Positions 1-5,933 of a DNA stretch of 5,933 bases are shown one piece after another. The notes below the pieces were generated by a model, which ran no database searches, was not told the DNA's origin, and saw only the letters and a program-made list of their open reading frames with translations. The stretch spans positions 1 through 5,933 of the forward strand of contig DCIC01000106.1 in the NCBI GenBank assembly GCA_002315825.1. The letters run 5' to 3'. Position 1 is the first letter of the stretch; each line of letters begins with the position of its first letter. The stretch comes from Bacteroidales bacterium UBA1736. GTDB lineage: Bacteria > Bacteroidota > Bacteroidia > Bacteroidales > UBA932. Both the position numbers and the translations under genes were made by a program.

Positions 1-18
1 CTCATAATCAACGAATAA
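1..18 (+). CDS. Possible 3' end of an upstream gene, perhaps the ABC ATPase
   Basis: Read in frame 1, the first 18 bases give Leu-Ile-Ile-Asn-Glu followed by a TAA stop, 4 nt before the first permease start. Many MacB/LolD-type ATPases end shortly after an Asp-Gly dipeptide with a short hydrophobic then acidic tail, and this ending would fit. An ATPase is also the one pump component missing from the window. The other two frames also reach a stop by position 26 (TAA at 5-7, TGA at 24-26), so the frame is not proven. This is inference from five codons and context only. Confidence 0.3.
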   Translation, partial: LIINE

Positions 19-22
19 GACA

Positions 23-1291
23 ATGAGAGATCTGTTTATCGAAGTCATCGAATCCGTTCGCCGAAACAAACTGCGCACTGCCCTTACAGGCTTTGCCGTA
101 TCCTGGGGCATATTTATGCTGATCCTGCTGCTGGGACTTGGCAACGGACTGCGCAACTCCACTGAAGCCAATATGGGGGATGTTTCCGCAAACGTAATGG
201 AGGTCTGGGGTGGCTGGACATCCGAGCCCTATGACGGTCTTAAACAAGGCAGACGCATCAACATCGAAGAAAGCGACCTCAAGCTGACCGAAAGCGATCT
301 GTTCTCCAACAACATCGATGACGTGACGGCGACTTTGTCGAGCAACGGTGTCACATTGGCTTACGAAAAACGGCACCTTTCAACATCAATGACCGGAGTC
401 AGTGCAGCCTATTTCGAAATGGAAAAATATGAAATAGTTGCCGGCAGGCTGCTGAACAGCAAGGACGACAAAGGACTGCGCAAAGTCATCATCCTGTCCA
501 CAAGAGATGTGGAGAACCTCCTTGACGGAAGCACCGACTATTCTTCCATCATCGGAAAAAGAGTTAAAGCGGGCAACCTGGCCTTTCAGGTAGTCGGGGT
601 TTACAAAGCACAGAGTTCAATGATGGGTTCCAACTCATTTATCCCCTATTCCACCCTGAAGGCCACATACAACAAAGGAAAATACATTGACCAGATAATT
701 TTCTCCTTCCACGGCATCAAGGATGAAAAAGCAAACGAAGCGTTCGAGGACAAATACAGAAGAGTATTGAATGCCAACCACCGCTCAGCCCCCAGCGACC
801 GCTCAGCCATAGGCATCTGGAACAGATTCACAACCAGTATGATGATGGACAAGGGTATGGGACTGCTCAACATAGGGCTGTGGATTATCGGTATCTTCAC
901 CCTCCTGAGTGGCATTGTCGGGGTCAGCAACATTATGCTCATTACTGTCAAGGAGAGAACACACGAATTCGGAATCAGAAAGGCTATCGGCGCGAGCCCC
1001 TGGGCCCTGATAAAATTGATAATAGCGGAGAGCGTGAGTATTACTGGTGTATTCGGATATCTAGGTATGTTTTTTGGGATGGTCGCCTGTGAGATAGCCA
1101 GCTCTATTCTTGGCAACTCTCAGATGTCAGTCCTTGGAGAACAAGTCAGTGGAATTGTAAATCCCACGGTGGGTCTTGACGTAGCGATTGAAGCCACCAT
1201 ACTATTGATAGTCGCCGGCACGATCGCAGGACTTGTACCTGCACGAAAAGCAGCAAAAATCCGTCCTATTGAGGCTCTGATGGCAAACTGA
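23..1291 (+). CDS. MacB/FtsX-type ABC transporter permease, first of a tandem pair
   Basis: This 422-residue inner-membrane permease has the MacB layout without a fused ATPase. A transmembrane helix lies at about 17-41, then a large periplasmic domain (about 42-280), then three helices at about 282-308, 332-360 and 385-405. The FtsX-domain signature VKERTHEFGIRKAIGA at 309-324 follows the second helix and is the cytoplasmic segment expected to contact the ATPase. The C-terminus PARKAAKIRPIEALMAN is also typical of the family. In MacB-type pumps the permease does not form a transmembrane channel but passes ATP-driven motion to its periplasmic domain, which works with an adaptor and TolC. The ATG at 23 is used because TAA (16-18) precedes it closely and it leads straight into the usual N-terminus (ESVRRNKLRTALTGF). 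The next gene starts 9 nt downstream. Its periplasmic domain has no cysteine. Family certain; substrate unknown. Confidence 0.93.
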   Translation: MRDLFIEVIESVRRNKLRTALTGFAVSWGIFMLILLLGLGNGLRNSTEANMGDVSANVMEVWGGWTSEPYDGLKQGRRINIEESDLKLTESDLFSNNIDDVTATLSSNGVTLAYEKRHLSTSMTGVSAAYFEMEKYEIVAGRLLNSKDDKGLRKVIILSTRDVENLLDGSTDYSSIIGKRVKAGNLAFQVVGVYKAQSSMMGSNSFIPYSTLKATYNKGKYIDQIIFSFHGIKDEKANEAFEDKYRRVLNANHRSAPSDRSAIGIWNRFTTSMMMDKGMGLLNIGLWIIGIFTLLSGIVGVSNIMLITVKERTHEFGIRKAIGASPWALIKLIIAESVSITGVFGYLGMFFGMVACEIASSILGNSQMSVLGEQVSGIVNPTVGLDVAIEATILLIVAGTIAGLVPARKAAKIRPIEALMAN

Positions 1292-1300
1292 TGACAGATT

Positions 1301-2533
1301 ATGAGATTTGACATTGATACATACACCGAGATAGCCGACACCCTGACCCGAAACAAGAGCAGGAGCATCCTGACCGGTTTCGGAGTCTTCTGGGGACTCT
1401 TTATGCTCCTGTTCATGCTGGGAGGAGGCAAAGGCTTCAAGCAGCTGATGGCGAAGAACTTCGAAGGGTTCGCCTCAAATATGACGGCCATATATACAGA
1501 GAGGACTACCAAACCCTTCAAAGGATTCAAAGAGAACAGAAGATGGGATTTGAACATTCAGGATTTGGACAGACTCCGTATGATGGTCCCCGAACTGGAC
1601 GTGATAACCCCCACAATGAGCCAGTGGGGAGAGACCTCCACTTATGGTGAAAACAAGTATGACAACAGCGTCATAAAAGGAGTCAACGATGATTACGCGG
1701 CAATTGAAGCACCTTCCATTAAATACGGACGTTTCATCAACAGAATGGATGTGATTCAGGAAAGGAAGGTATGCTGTATAGGAAAAAACGTGTATAATGC
1801 TTTGTTCCCTGAAGGTGGAGACCCCTGCGGCAAATATCTGAAAGCCGGATCCGTTTACTACCAGATAGTCGGAGTTGACACCAACGGAGGAAACATCAGC
1901 ATCAACGGAAGGGCTTCGGAATGCATTTACATTCCCTTTCCCGTCGCTCAGAAGCTATTCCACAGGGGATCGGACATAGATTTGATCTGTGTGACAGGCA
2001 AGCCCGGCATCAAGATGGGAAGTCTGGACAGCAAGATAAGAAATGTAATAGCCCCGGTCCATTATGTTGACCCTGAAGATAAACCGGCACTGAGTATGAT
2101 CAACGCAGAAGAACTCTTCAACCTTGTTGACACACTGTTTACAGGACTCAACCTACTGATATGGCTGGTGGGTCTGGGCACCATTCTGGCCGGAGCAATC
2201 GGAGTGAGCAACATTATGCTTGTTACTGTCAAAGAAAGGACAACTGAGATAGGTATCAGAAGAGCAATCGGCGCCACACCGCGGGACATCCTTTCGCAAA
2301 TCATTATGGAGAGTGTCTCGCTTACCACACTAGCCGGGACCTTAAGTATTCTGTTCACCGTATTCCTTCTTAATATCCTGGAAAAGGCTGTGGCTACAAC
2401 CACCTTCCAGGTAAGTTTCTGGACAGCCGTAGCAGCTCTGGCCGTAGTCGCCCTGCTGGGAGTCCTCGCCGGACTGGCCCCGGCCTACAGGGCAATGGCA
2501 ATCAAGCCCGTTGACGCAATGAGAGATGAATAA
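1301..2533 (+). CDS. MacB/FtsX-type ABC transporter permease, second of a tandem pair
   Basis: This 410-residue permease is a diverged paralogue of the gene before it, with the same topology. Helix 1 lies at about 21-41, the periplasmic domain at about 42-280, and helices at about 282-309, 333-360 and 371-394. The FtsX signature VKERTTEIGIRRAIGA is at 310-325 and the terminal APAYRAMAIKPVDAMRDE is family-typical. Both copies share an RNK-x-R-x2-LTGF N-terminal pattern and a GVSNIML helix end. The periplasmic domains differ more, and this one holds five cysteines (158, 159, 176, 208, 230) where the first has none. Inference: the two proteins form a heterodimer driven by a separate ATPase, although two homodimeric pumps cannot be excluded. 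The start lies 9 nt after the previous stop with no clear Shine-Dalgarno sequence, so coupling to upstream translation is likely. Confidence 0.93.
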   Translation: MRFDIDTYTEIADTLTRNKSRSILTGFGVFWGLFMLLFMLGGGKGFKQLMAKNFEGFASNMTAIYTERTTKPFKGFKENRRWDLNIQDLDRLRMMVPELDVITPTMSQWGETSTYGENKYDNSVIKGVNDDYAAIEAPSIKYGRFINRMDVIQERKVCCIGKNVYNALFPEGGDPCGKYLKAGSVYYQIVGVDTNGGNISINGRASECIYIPFPVAQKLFHRGSDIDLICVTGKPGIKMGSLDSKIRNVIAPVHYVDPEDKPALSMINAEELFNLVDTLFTGLNLLIWLVGLGTILAGAIGVSNIMLVTVKERTTEIGIRRAIGATPRDILSQIIMESVSLTTLAGTLSILFTVFLLNILEKAVATTTFQVSFWTAVAALAVVALLGVLAGLAPAYRAMAIKPVDAMRDE

Positions 2534-2554
2534 TAACAAAAGATTCAAGATAAA

Positions 2555-3661
2555 ATGAAAAAGGTCAAAAAGTACATCACCCTGGCTGTTATCGCCATTT
2601 TGTTTATAGGGACATTCGTATTCCTGTACAACAAATCAAAGCCCGAGGTTATCGAGTATGAAGAGTTGGAAGCCTTCACTACCGATATTGAAAAGACCTC
2701 GGTGATCACAGGAAAAATCGAGCCTCGCAATGAGGTCAACATCAAGCCCCAGATCAACGGTATCATCGCCGAGCTCTTCAAGGAAGCCGGCCAGCAGGTA
2801 AGCAAGGACGAGGTTATAGCAAGACTTACTGTAATCCCCGATATGACCTCCTTGAGCTCAGCCCAGAGCCGCGTACGTCTGGCTGACATCAATCTTGAAC
2901 AGGCCCGCACCAACTTCAGAAGGGAAAAGGAACTCTTCGACAAGGCACTTGTCAGCGCTGAAGAATTCGAGCAGGTACAGCAGCAGCTCAGTCAGGCTGA
3001 AGAAGAGAGGAAAGGCGCTCAGGATGCTCTTGAGGTAATCCGGGACGGAGTATCTTCCGCAAATGCCACTTCGAGCTCCACCCTGGTCCGCTCAACCATC
3101 ACCGGCCTCATCCTTGACATTCCAGTCAAAGTCGGCAATTCTGTTATCCAGGCCAATACAATGAATGACGGTACGACAGTCGCAACCGTTGCCAATATGA
3201 TGGACCTGATTTTCGACGGGCAGGTGGACGAAACAGAGGTCGGAAATCTTGTGGAGGGAATGAGCGTGACTATTACAATCGGAGCCCTTCAGGACTACAG
3301 CTTTGACGCCACCCTCGAGTATATCTCGCCCAAGGCCGTAGAGAACAATGGAGCCAACCAGTTTGAGATCAAAGCTGCAGTCAAAGTACCCGACGAAGGC
3401 AGTATGATACGCTCGGGATACAGCGCCAATGCTGAGGTGGTCCTCCAGAGTGTCAAGCAAGTCATCGCTGTCCAGGAGAGCGCTCTCGAATTTGACGGTG
3501 ACAAAACCTATGTATATCTTATCACCGATAACGGCTACGAGAAGACAGAAGTAGTCACTGGCCTGAGCGACGGCATCAATATCGAAATCAAAGAAGGTCT
3601 GAAAATTGGAGACAAGGTGAGAGGGAACCAGAAAGTAAAGGAGATCATAAGCAATGATTAA
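2555..3661 (+). CDS. HlyD/MacA-type periplasmic adaptor (membrane fusion protein) of an ABC efflux pump
   Basis: This 368-residue adaptor is anchored by one N-terminal helix (about 7-24) after a basic start, MKKVKK. Domains in order: first half of the lipoyl-like domain (about 48-93), an alpha-helical coiled-coil hairpin (about 99-165, rich in Gln, Glu and Ala), second lipoyl half (about 175-215), beta-barrel (about 216-298) and membrane-proximal domain (about 299-364). At the hairpin tip, R123, L127 and S134 match the R-x3-L-x6-S motif known from adaptors that dock onto TolC. There is no lipoprotein-type cysteine, so a transmembrane anchor is expected. It follows the permeases by 21 nt of A-rich leader with no clear Shine-Dalgarno sequence, and its last 8 nt overlap the TolC-like gene. 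The adaptor would bridge the permease pair and the outer-membrane channel. Transported compounds are not indicated. Confidence 0.93.
   Translation: MKKVKKYITLAVIAILFIGTFVFLYNKSKPEVIEYEELEAFTTDIEKTSVITGKIEPRNEVNIKPQINGIIAELFKEAGQQVSKDEVIARLTVIPDMTSLSSAQSRVRLADINLEQARTNFRREKELFDKALVSAEEFEQVQQQLSQAEEERKGAQDALEVIRDGVSSANATSSSTLVRSTITGLILDIPVKVGNSVIQANTMNDGTTVATVANMMDLIFDGQVDETEVGNLVEGMSVTITIGALQDYSFDATLEYISPKAVENNGANQFEIKAAVKVPDEGSMIRSGYSANAEVVLQSVKQVIAVQESALEFDGDKTYVYLITDNGYEKTEVVTGLSDGINIEIKEGLKIGDKVRGNQKVKEIISND
3637..3643 (+). promoter_or_regulatory. Shine-Dalgarno-like ribosome binding site of the TolC-like gene
   Basis: AAAGGAG lies inside the 3' end of the adaptor gene, 10 nt before the ATG at 3654. 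The other starts in this operon lack such a purine-rich match, so this one stands out. The gene overlaps its upstream neighbour by 8 nt, and the site may allow re-initiation by ribosomes finishing the adaptor. An in-frame TAA at 3648-3650 rules out any more upstream start. Function is inferred; the adaptor also needs these bases as codons. Confidence 0.5.
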
Positions 3662-4952
3662 AAGTCTGTTATTATCCGCCCTGCTGGTTACCACAGGTCC
3701 GTGGTCACTGCAGGACTGCATCCAATACGCATTGGATCACAACATCAGCATAAAGCAGAGCAGCATCACTGTCGAGCAGAAAGACGTACAGCTCAATACT
3801 GCCCAGGGACAGAGGCTGCCGGGAGTAAGTGCAAGCGGGTCACAGAGTTTCTCATTCGGACGAGGCCTCACCGCAGACAACACCTACGCAAACACCAACA
3901 CCGCGGGAACAGGTTTCAACCTCGGAGCGGAGGTCCCCATCTTTCAGGGAATGAAAATCACCAACAATATTGCAATGTCCAAACTCGATCTCCAGGCGGC
4001 CACGGCCGATTTGGAAAAAGCCAGGGACGACATCCGAATTGCCGTAGCGCAAGCCTATGTCACAATTCTCTACGACAAGGAGATTGCAGCAGTTGCCGAC
4101 AACCAGATCCTCATCGACGAAGAGCAGGTCGCAAGACTTGAAGCAATGGCCGCAAACGGCAAAGCTTCCGCAGCGGAAGTCGCTGCCCAGAAAGCAACCC
4201 TGGCCCAAAGCCGCCTCTCCGCCACGCAGGCAAGGAACAATCTTGCAATTGCCCTTCTGGACCTGACCCAATTACTGGAGCTCGAATCCCCGGAAGGATT
4301 CGACATAGCCACAGTGGACGCAGAGAAATTGTTGCCCGGGATTCTGATGAGCCCTGAAGCGATTTTCGAAGAGGCAGTAAGGATAAAGCCTCAGATCAAG
4401 ACAGAAGAGTTGAAGCTGGATTATGCGGAGACCAATATCAAGCTGGCCAAAGGAAGCTATCTGCCCACGCTGTCCCTTAATGGTAGCCTCGGAACCAACT
4501 ACTACAACACCAGCGGCAGACAAAACGCCTCGTTCGGAGCGCAGATGAAGAACAATTTCAGCCAGTATATCGGACTCAATCTGAATATCCCCATCTTCAG
4601 CAGATTCTCCACAAGAAACGAAGTGAAAAGCGCACGTCTGTCTTTCCAGAATCAGGAGTTGCAGCTCGAAAACGCAAAAAAGGCTCTCTACAAAGAGATT
4701 CAGCAGGCATACTTCAACGCTATTGCTTCCCAGGAAAAGCTGATGAGCAGTATTGAGGCTGCCGCCAGCGCAATGGAATCATTCAACCTGATGAGTGCCA
4801 AATACGAAAGCGGTAAAGCAAACAGCACCGAATTCAATGAGGCAAAATCCCGCTATATGGAAGCGGAATCAAATCTCGCACAGGCCAGATACGAAAATCT
4901 GTACCAGTCCAAGCTTCTTGATTTCTACAGGGGTGCGGAACTTGTGTTCTAA
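3654..4952 (+). CDS. TolC-family outer membrane efflux channel
   Basis: This 432-residue protein has the two-repeat outer membrane efflux architecture, close to the usual TolC-family length. Repeat one covers about 18-210 and repeat two about 233-425. Each has a Pro-containing strand region (QRLPGVSASGSQSF near 53-66; SYLPTLSLNGSLG near 268-280) and a second strand ending in VPIF or IPIF (94-97, 312-315), then long Ala/Gln/Glu-rich helices. The second repeat ends with the classic YESGKANSTEFNEAKSRY segment (384-401) and DFYRGAEL, typical of Bacteroidota members. It should trimerise as a duct across the outer membrane and periplasm and receive substrate from the adaptor encoded just upstream. 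The leader is very short: a hydrophobic stretch at about 4-13 runs almost directly into WSLQDCIQYAL, with no clear A-x-A cleavage site. The ATG at 3654 is the only sensible start because TAA occurs in frame at 3648. Its stop overlaps that of rimM. Confidence 0.93.
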   Translation: MIKSLLLSALLVTTGPWSLQDCIQYALDHNISIKQSSITVEQKDVQLNTAQGQRLPGVSASGSQSFSFGRGLTADNTYANTNTAGTGFNLGAEVPIFQGMKITNNIAMSKLDLQAATADLEKARDDIRIAVAQAYVTILYDKEIAAVADNQILIDEEQVARLEAMAANGKASAAEVAAQKATLAQSRLSATQARNNLAIALLDLTQLLELESPEGFDIATVDAEKLLPGILMSPEAIFEEAVRIKPQIKTEELKLDYAETNIKLAKGSYLPTLSLNGSLGTNYYNTSGRQNASFGAQMKNNFSQYIGLNLNIPIFSRFSTRNEVKSARLSFQNQELQLENAKKALYKEIQQAYFNAIASQEKLMSSIEAAASAMESFNLMSAKYESGKANSTEFNEAKSRYMEAESNLAQARYENLYQSKLLDFYRGAELVF

Positions 4953-5449
4953 AGATTCAGAAGACCGGAAGGAATCTCCATTTTGAGTTTCCTCTTCTCC
5001 GGATCGATTTCCAGGATAAAATCCTCGTGGAGCGGAATAATCACCGCTCCATTTTTTGTGTTCAGTTCGAGACAGGGATTGGCGGGAATGTCGAGAAAAT
5101 CACTGACAACCCCGACGATCTCAGATTCGGAATCCTCCACCATCCACCCTATCACATCAGGGAAGAGGGATTCATCCTCCGCATCCTCAAAGAGGGATTC
5201 ATCCATAAACAAGCCCATCCCGACCAATTCTTCGGCATCTTCAAGACTATTGACATCATTGAGAAAGATGATGGCCTTGTCTGTACCCTTCTTTGCTATT
5301 GACTGAATGAAAAAAGGAACCGGCAATCCATCAAAATAGATGAATACCGGTTCTTTGATGTCGATATCCTCGATATCAATGTCACGAAAACCTGCAAGCA
5401 GTCCGCCATCGACACCGTTGGATTTCAGGATCTTGCCGACCTGGAGCAT
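4949..5449 (-). CDS. rimM: Ribosome maturation factor RimM
   Basis: This 166-residue cytoplasmic protein helps assemble the head of the 30S subunit and binds ribosomal protein S19. The N-terminal RimM domain (about 1-85) starts with VGKILKSNGVDGG, followed by FIYFDGLPVPFFIQSI (36-51) and the DVNSLEDAEELVG helix (65-77). The C-terminal PRC-barrel domain (about 98-166) shows VIGWMVED, an IPLHEDFILEID strand (138-149) and the closing PSGLLNL. The usual HG-x2-GE motif near the N-terminus reads NGVDGG here. The start is the ATG at 5447-5449, 1 nt after the rpsP stop, with a weak AGAGG 6 nt ahead of it. The frame stays open upstream into rpsP, but that extension is low-complexity Leu/Arg/Gln and is not expected in RimM. 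The gene is cotranscribed with rpsP, a widespread pairing. Its TAG stop overlaps the stop of the convergent TolC-like gene. Confidence 0.93.
   Translation of the reverse strand: MLQVGKILKSNGVDGGLLAGFRDIDIEDIDIKEPVFIYFDGLPVPFFIQSIAKKGTDKAIIFLNDVNSLEDAEELVGMGLFMDESLFEDAEDESLFPDVIGWMVEDSESEIVGVVSDFLDIPANPCLELNTKNGAVIIPLHEDFILEIDPEKRKLKMEIPSGLLNL
4965..5002. terminator. Imperfect hairpin between the convergent genes, possible terminator
   Basis: The arms can pair as CCGGA (4965-4969) with TCCGG (4998-5002), AGGAA (4970-4974) with TTCCT (4989-4993), and CTC (4976-4978) with GAG (4985-4987). That is 13 base pairs with a 4-nt bulge at 4994-4997, one T-T mismatch and a 6-nt loop. It starts 12 nt after the TolC-like stop and lies wholly within the 3' end of rimM. 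There is no run of Ts on either side for either strand, so it is at best a weak or Rho-assisted terminator, or simply rimM coding sequence that happens to fold. Confidence 0.25.
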
Positions 5450-5450
5450 A

Positions 5451-5933
5451 TTATGCCTCTGCGGGAGCCTCTTCTGCACTCTCTGCAGGAGCTTCAGCAG
5501 CCTCAGCAGCCTGCTCTGCAGCTTCCTGAGCAGCAGCCTGCTCTGCAGCAAGTCTCTTCTTGTTGATTTCCTCAGCTCTTGCCTGATTTACCTTTGCCTC
5601 AGCTGCAATAGCCTCTTTTACCTTCTGAGCATTATCCTTTACGATACCCTCTTTCTTTGCGGCGAGCTTGCCGTCCTGCTGTGCCTTCCAAGCATTCCAC
5701 TTGGCGTCAGCCTGCTCCTGTGTGAGAGCTCCCTTGGCTACACCACCGTCAAGATGGTTGCGAAGAAGGATTCCCTCATAAGAGAGGATACGACGGGTTG
5801 TAAGTGTGGGCACTGCTCCTACCTTGAGCCATGCAAGTGCGCGCTCTGAATTGAGAACGATGGTTGCAGGGTTGGTGTTGGGGTTGTAAGAGCCAATCTG
5901 CTCGATGTAACGACCATCACGAGGTGAACGTGA
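5451..5933 (-). CDS. rpsP: 30S ribosomal protein S16, N-terminus beyond the window edge
   Basis: The visible 160 residues begin inside the S16 core with SRSPRDGRYIEQIGSYNPNT and continue through ERALAWLKVGAVPTLTTRRI and LLRNHLDGG. These are conserved S16 segments, so the frame must continue past position 5933; roughly 20 N-terminal residues are missing. S16 binds 16S rRNA and helps assemble the 30S body. After the core, about 96 residues form a charged helical extension (VAKGALTQEQADAKW onward) ending in an Ala/Glu-rich tail. Such tails are common in Bacteroidota S16 and absent from the E. coli protein of about 82 residues. A GTG at 5811-5813 opens a shorter frame but is an internal valine codon. 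The TAA at 5451-5453 is 1 nt from the rimM start, so the two are translationally coupled. No promoter is visible because the gene begins outside the window. Confidence 0.95.
   Translation of the reverse strand, partial: SRSPRDGRYIEQIGSYNPNTNPATIVLNSERALAWLKVGAVPTLTTRRILSYEGILLRNHLDGGVAKGALTQEQADAKWNAWKAQQDGKLAAKKEGIVKDNAQKVKEAIAAEAKVNQARAEEINKKRLAAEQAAAQEAAEQAAEAAEAPAESAEEAPAEA
5504..5549 (-). repeat. rpsP: 19-bp direct repeat in the Ala/Glu-rich tail of S16
   Basis: The sequence CAGCAGCCTGCTCTGCAGC occurs at 5504-5522 and again, identically, at 5531-5549, with a 27-nt (nine-codon) period. On the coding strand both copies give the residues AAEQAA. Because the period is a multiple of three, loss or gain of a unit would change tail length without breaking the frame. 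The surrounding tail is rich in GCA/GCT and GAG/GAA codons and is low-complexity overall. Confidence 0.75.

Noticed and set aside
1308..1313. TTGACA resembling a sigma-70 -35 box at the start of the second permease.
   Set aside because: It lies inside codons (Phe-Asp-Ile), has no matching -10 box, and Bacteroidota promoters use a different consensus.
3092..3721. 209-codon - strand open frame across the adaptor gene.
   Set aside because: It has no recognisable motif and lies antisense to a well-supported adaptor with complete domain order.
4954..4976. Alternative small stem GATTC/GAATC just after the TolC-like stop.
   Set aside because: It has only five base pairs with a 13-nt loop and competes with the longer hairpin at 4965-5002.
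5450..5551. In-frame upstream extension of rimM to an ATG at 5551, adding 34 residues.
   Set aside because: The added residues are low-complexity Leu/Arg/Gln made by reading the Ala/Glu-rich rpsP tail in another frame. RimM normally begins at the VGKI segment, and the ATG at 5449 sits 1 nt after the rpsP stop.
5811..5813. GTG as the start of rpsP.
   Set aside because: Conserved S16 sequence continues in frame upstream to the window edge, so this is an internal valine codon.
5340..5849. Long + strand open frame of 169 codons opposite rimM and rpsP.
   Set aside because: Its Ser/Leu/Cys-rich product is the reverse-strand reading of Ala/Glu/Lys-rich S16 codons. Two recognisable genes occupy the other strand.

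Overview
The window looks like chromosomal DNA of a Bacteroidota bacterium, most likely Bacteroidales. Three things point that way: ribosomal protein S16 carries a long Ala/Glu/Lys-rich C-terminal tail, most starts are preceded by A-rich leaders with little Shine-Dalgarno sequence, and the efflux cassette has two separate FtsX/MacB-type permeases, an adaptor and a TolC-like protein. This placement is inference from sequence character, not from a database match.

Left part (1-4952, + strand): a tightly packed operon for a tripartite ABC efflux pump. The first 18 bases are probably the last codons of an upstream gene, plausibly the ABC ATPase. Two tandem MacB-type permeases follow (23-1291 and 1301-2533), then a HlyD/MacA-type periplasmic adaptor (2555-3661) and a TolC-family outer membrane channel (3654-4952). 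Junctions are 9 nt, 21 nt and an 8-nt overlap, so the genes are almost certainly co-transcribed and partly translationally coupled. The permeases would form the inner-membrane unit, powered by an ATPase not present here. The adaptor carries an R-x3-L-x6-S docking motif at its coiled-coil tip and would link the permeases to the TolC-like duct. The substrate cannot be read from the sequence.

Right part (4949-5933, - strand): two housekeeping genes converge on the efflux operon. These are rpsP (ribosomal protein S16, N-terminus cut off by the window edge) and, 1 nt downstream of it, rimM (30S maturation factor). The stop codons of rimM and the TolC-like gene overlap, giving a 4-nt convergent overlap with no intergenic space. 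A hairpin just inside the rimM 3' end is the only terminator-like structure seen there.

No RNA gene, mobile element, CRISPR array or stretch of more than 30 bases without a gene was found. I see no convincing new system. The points worth a second look are the zero-space convergent junction, the unequal cysteine content of the two permeases, the very short leader of the TolC-like protein, the repeat in the S16 tail and a variant RimM N-terminal motif.
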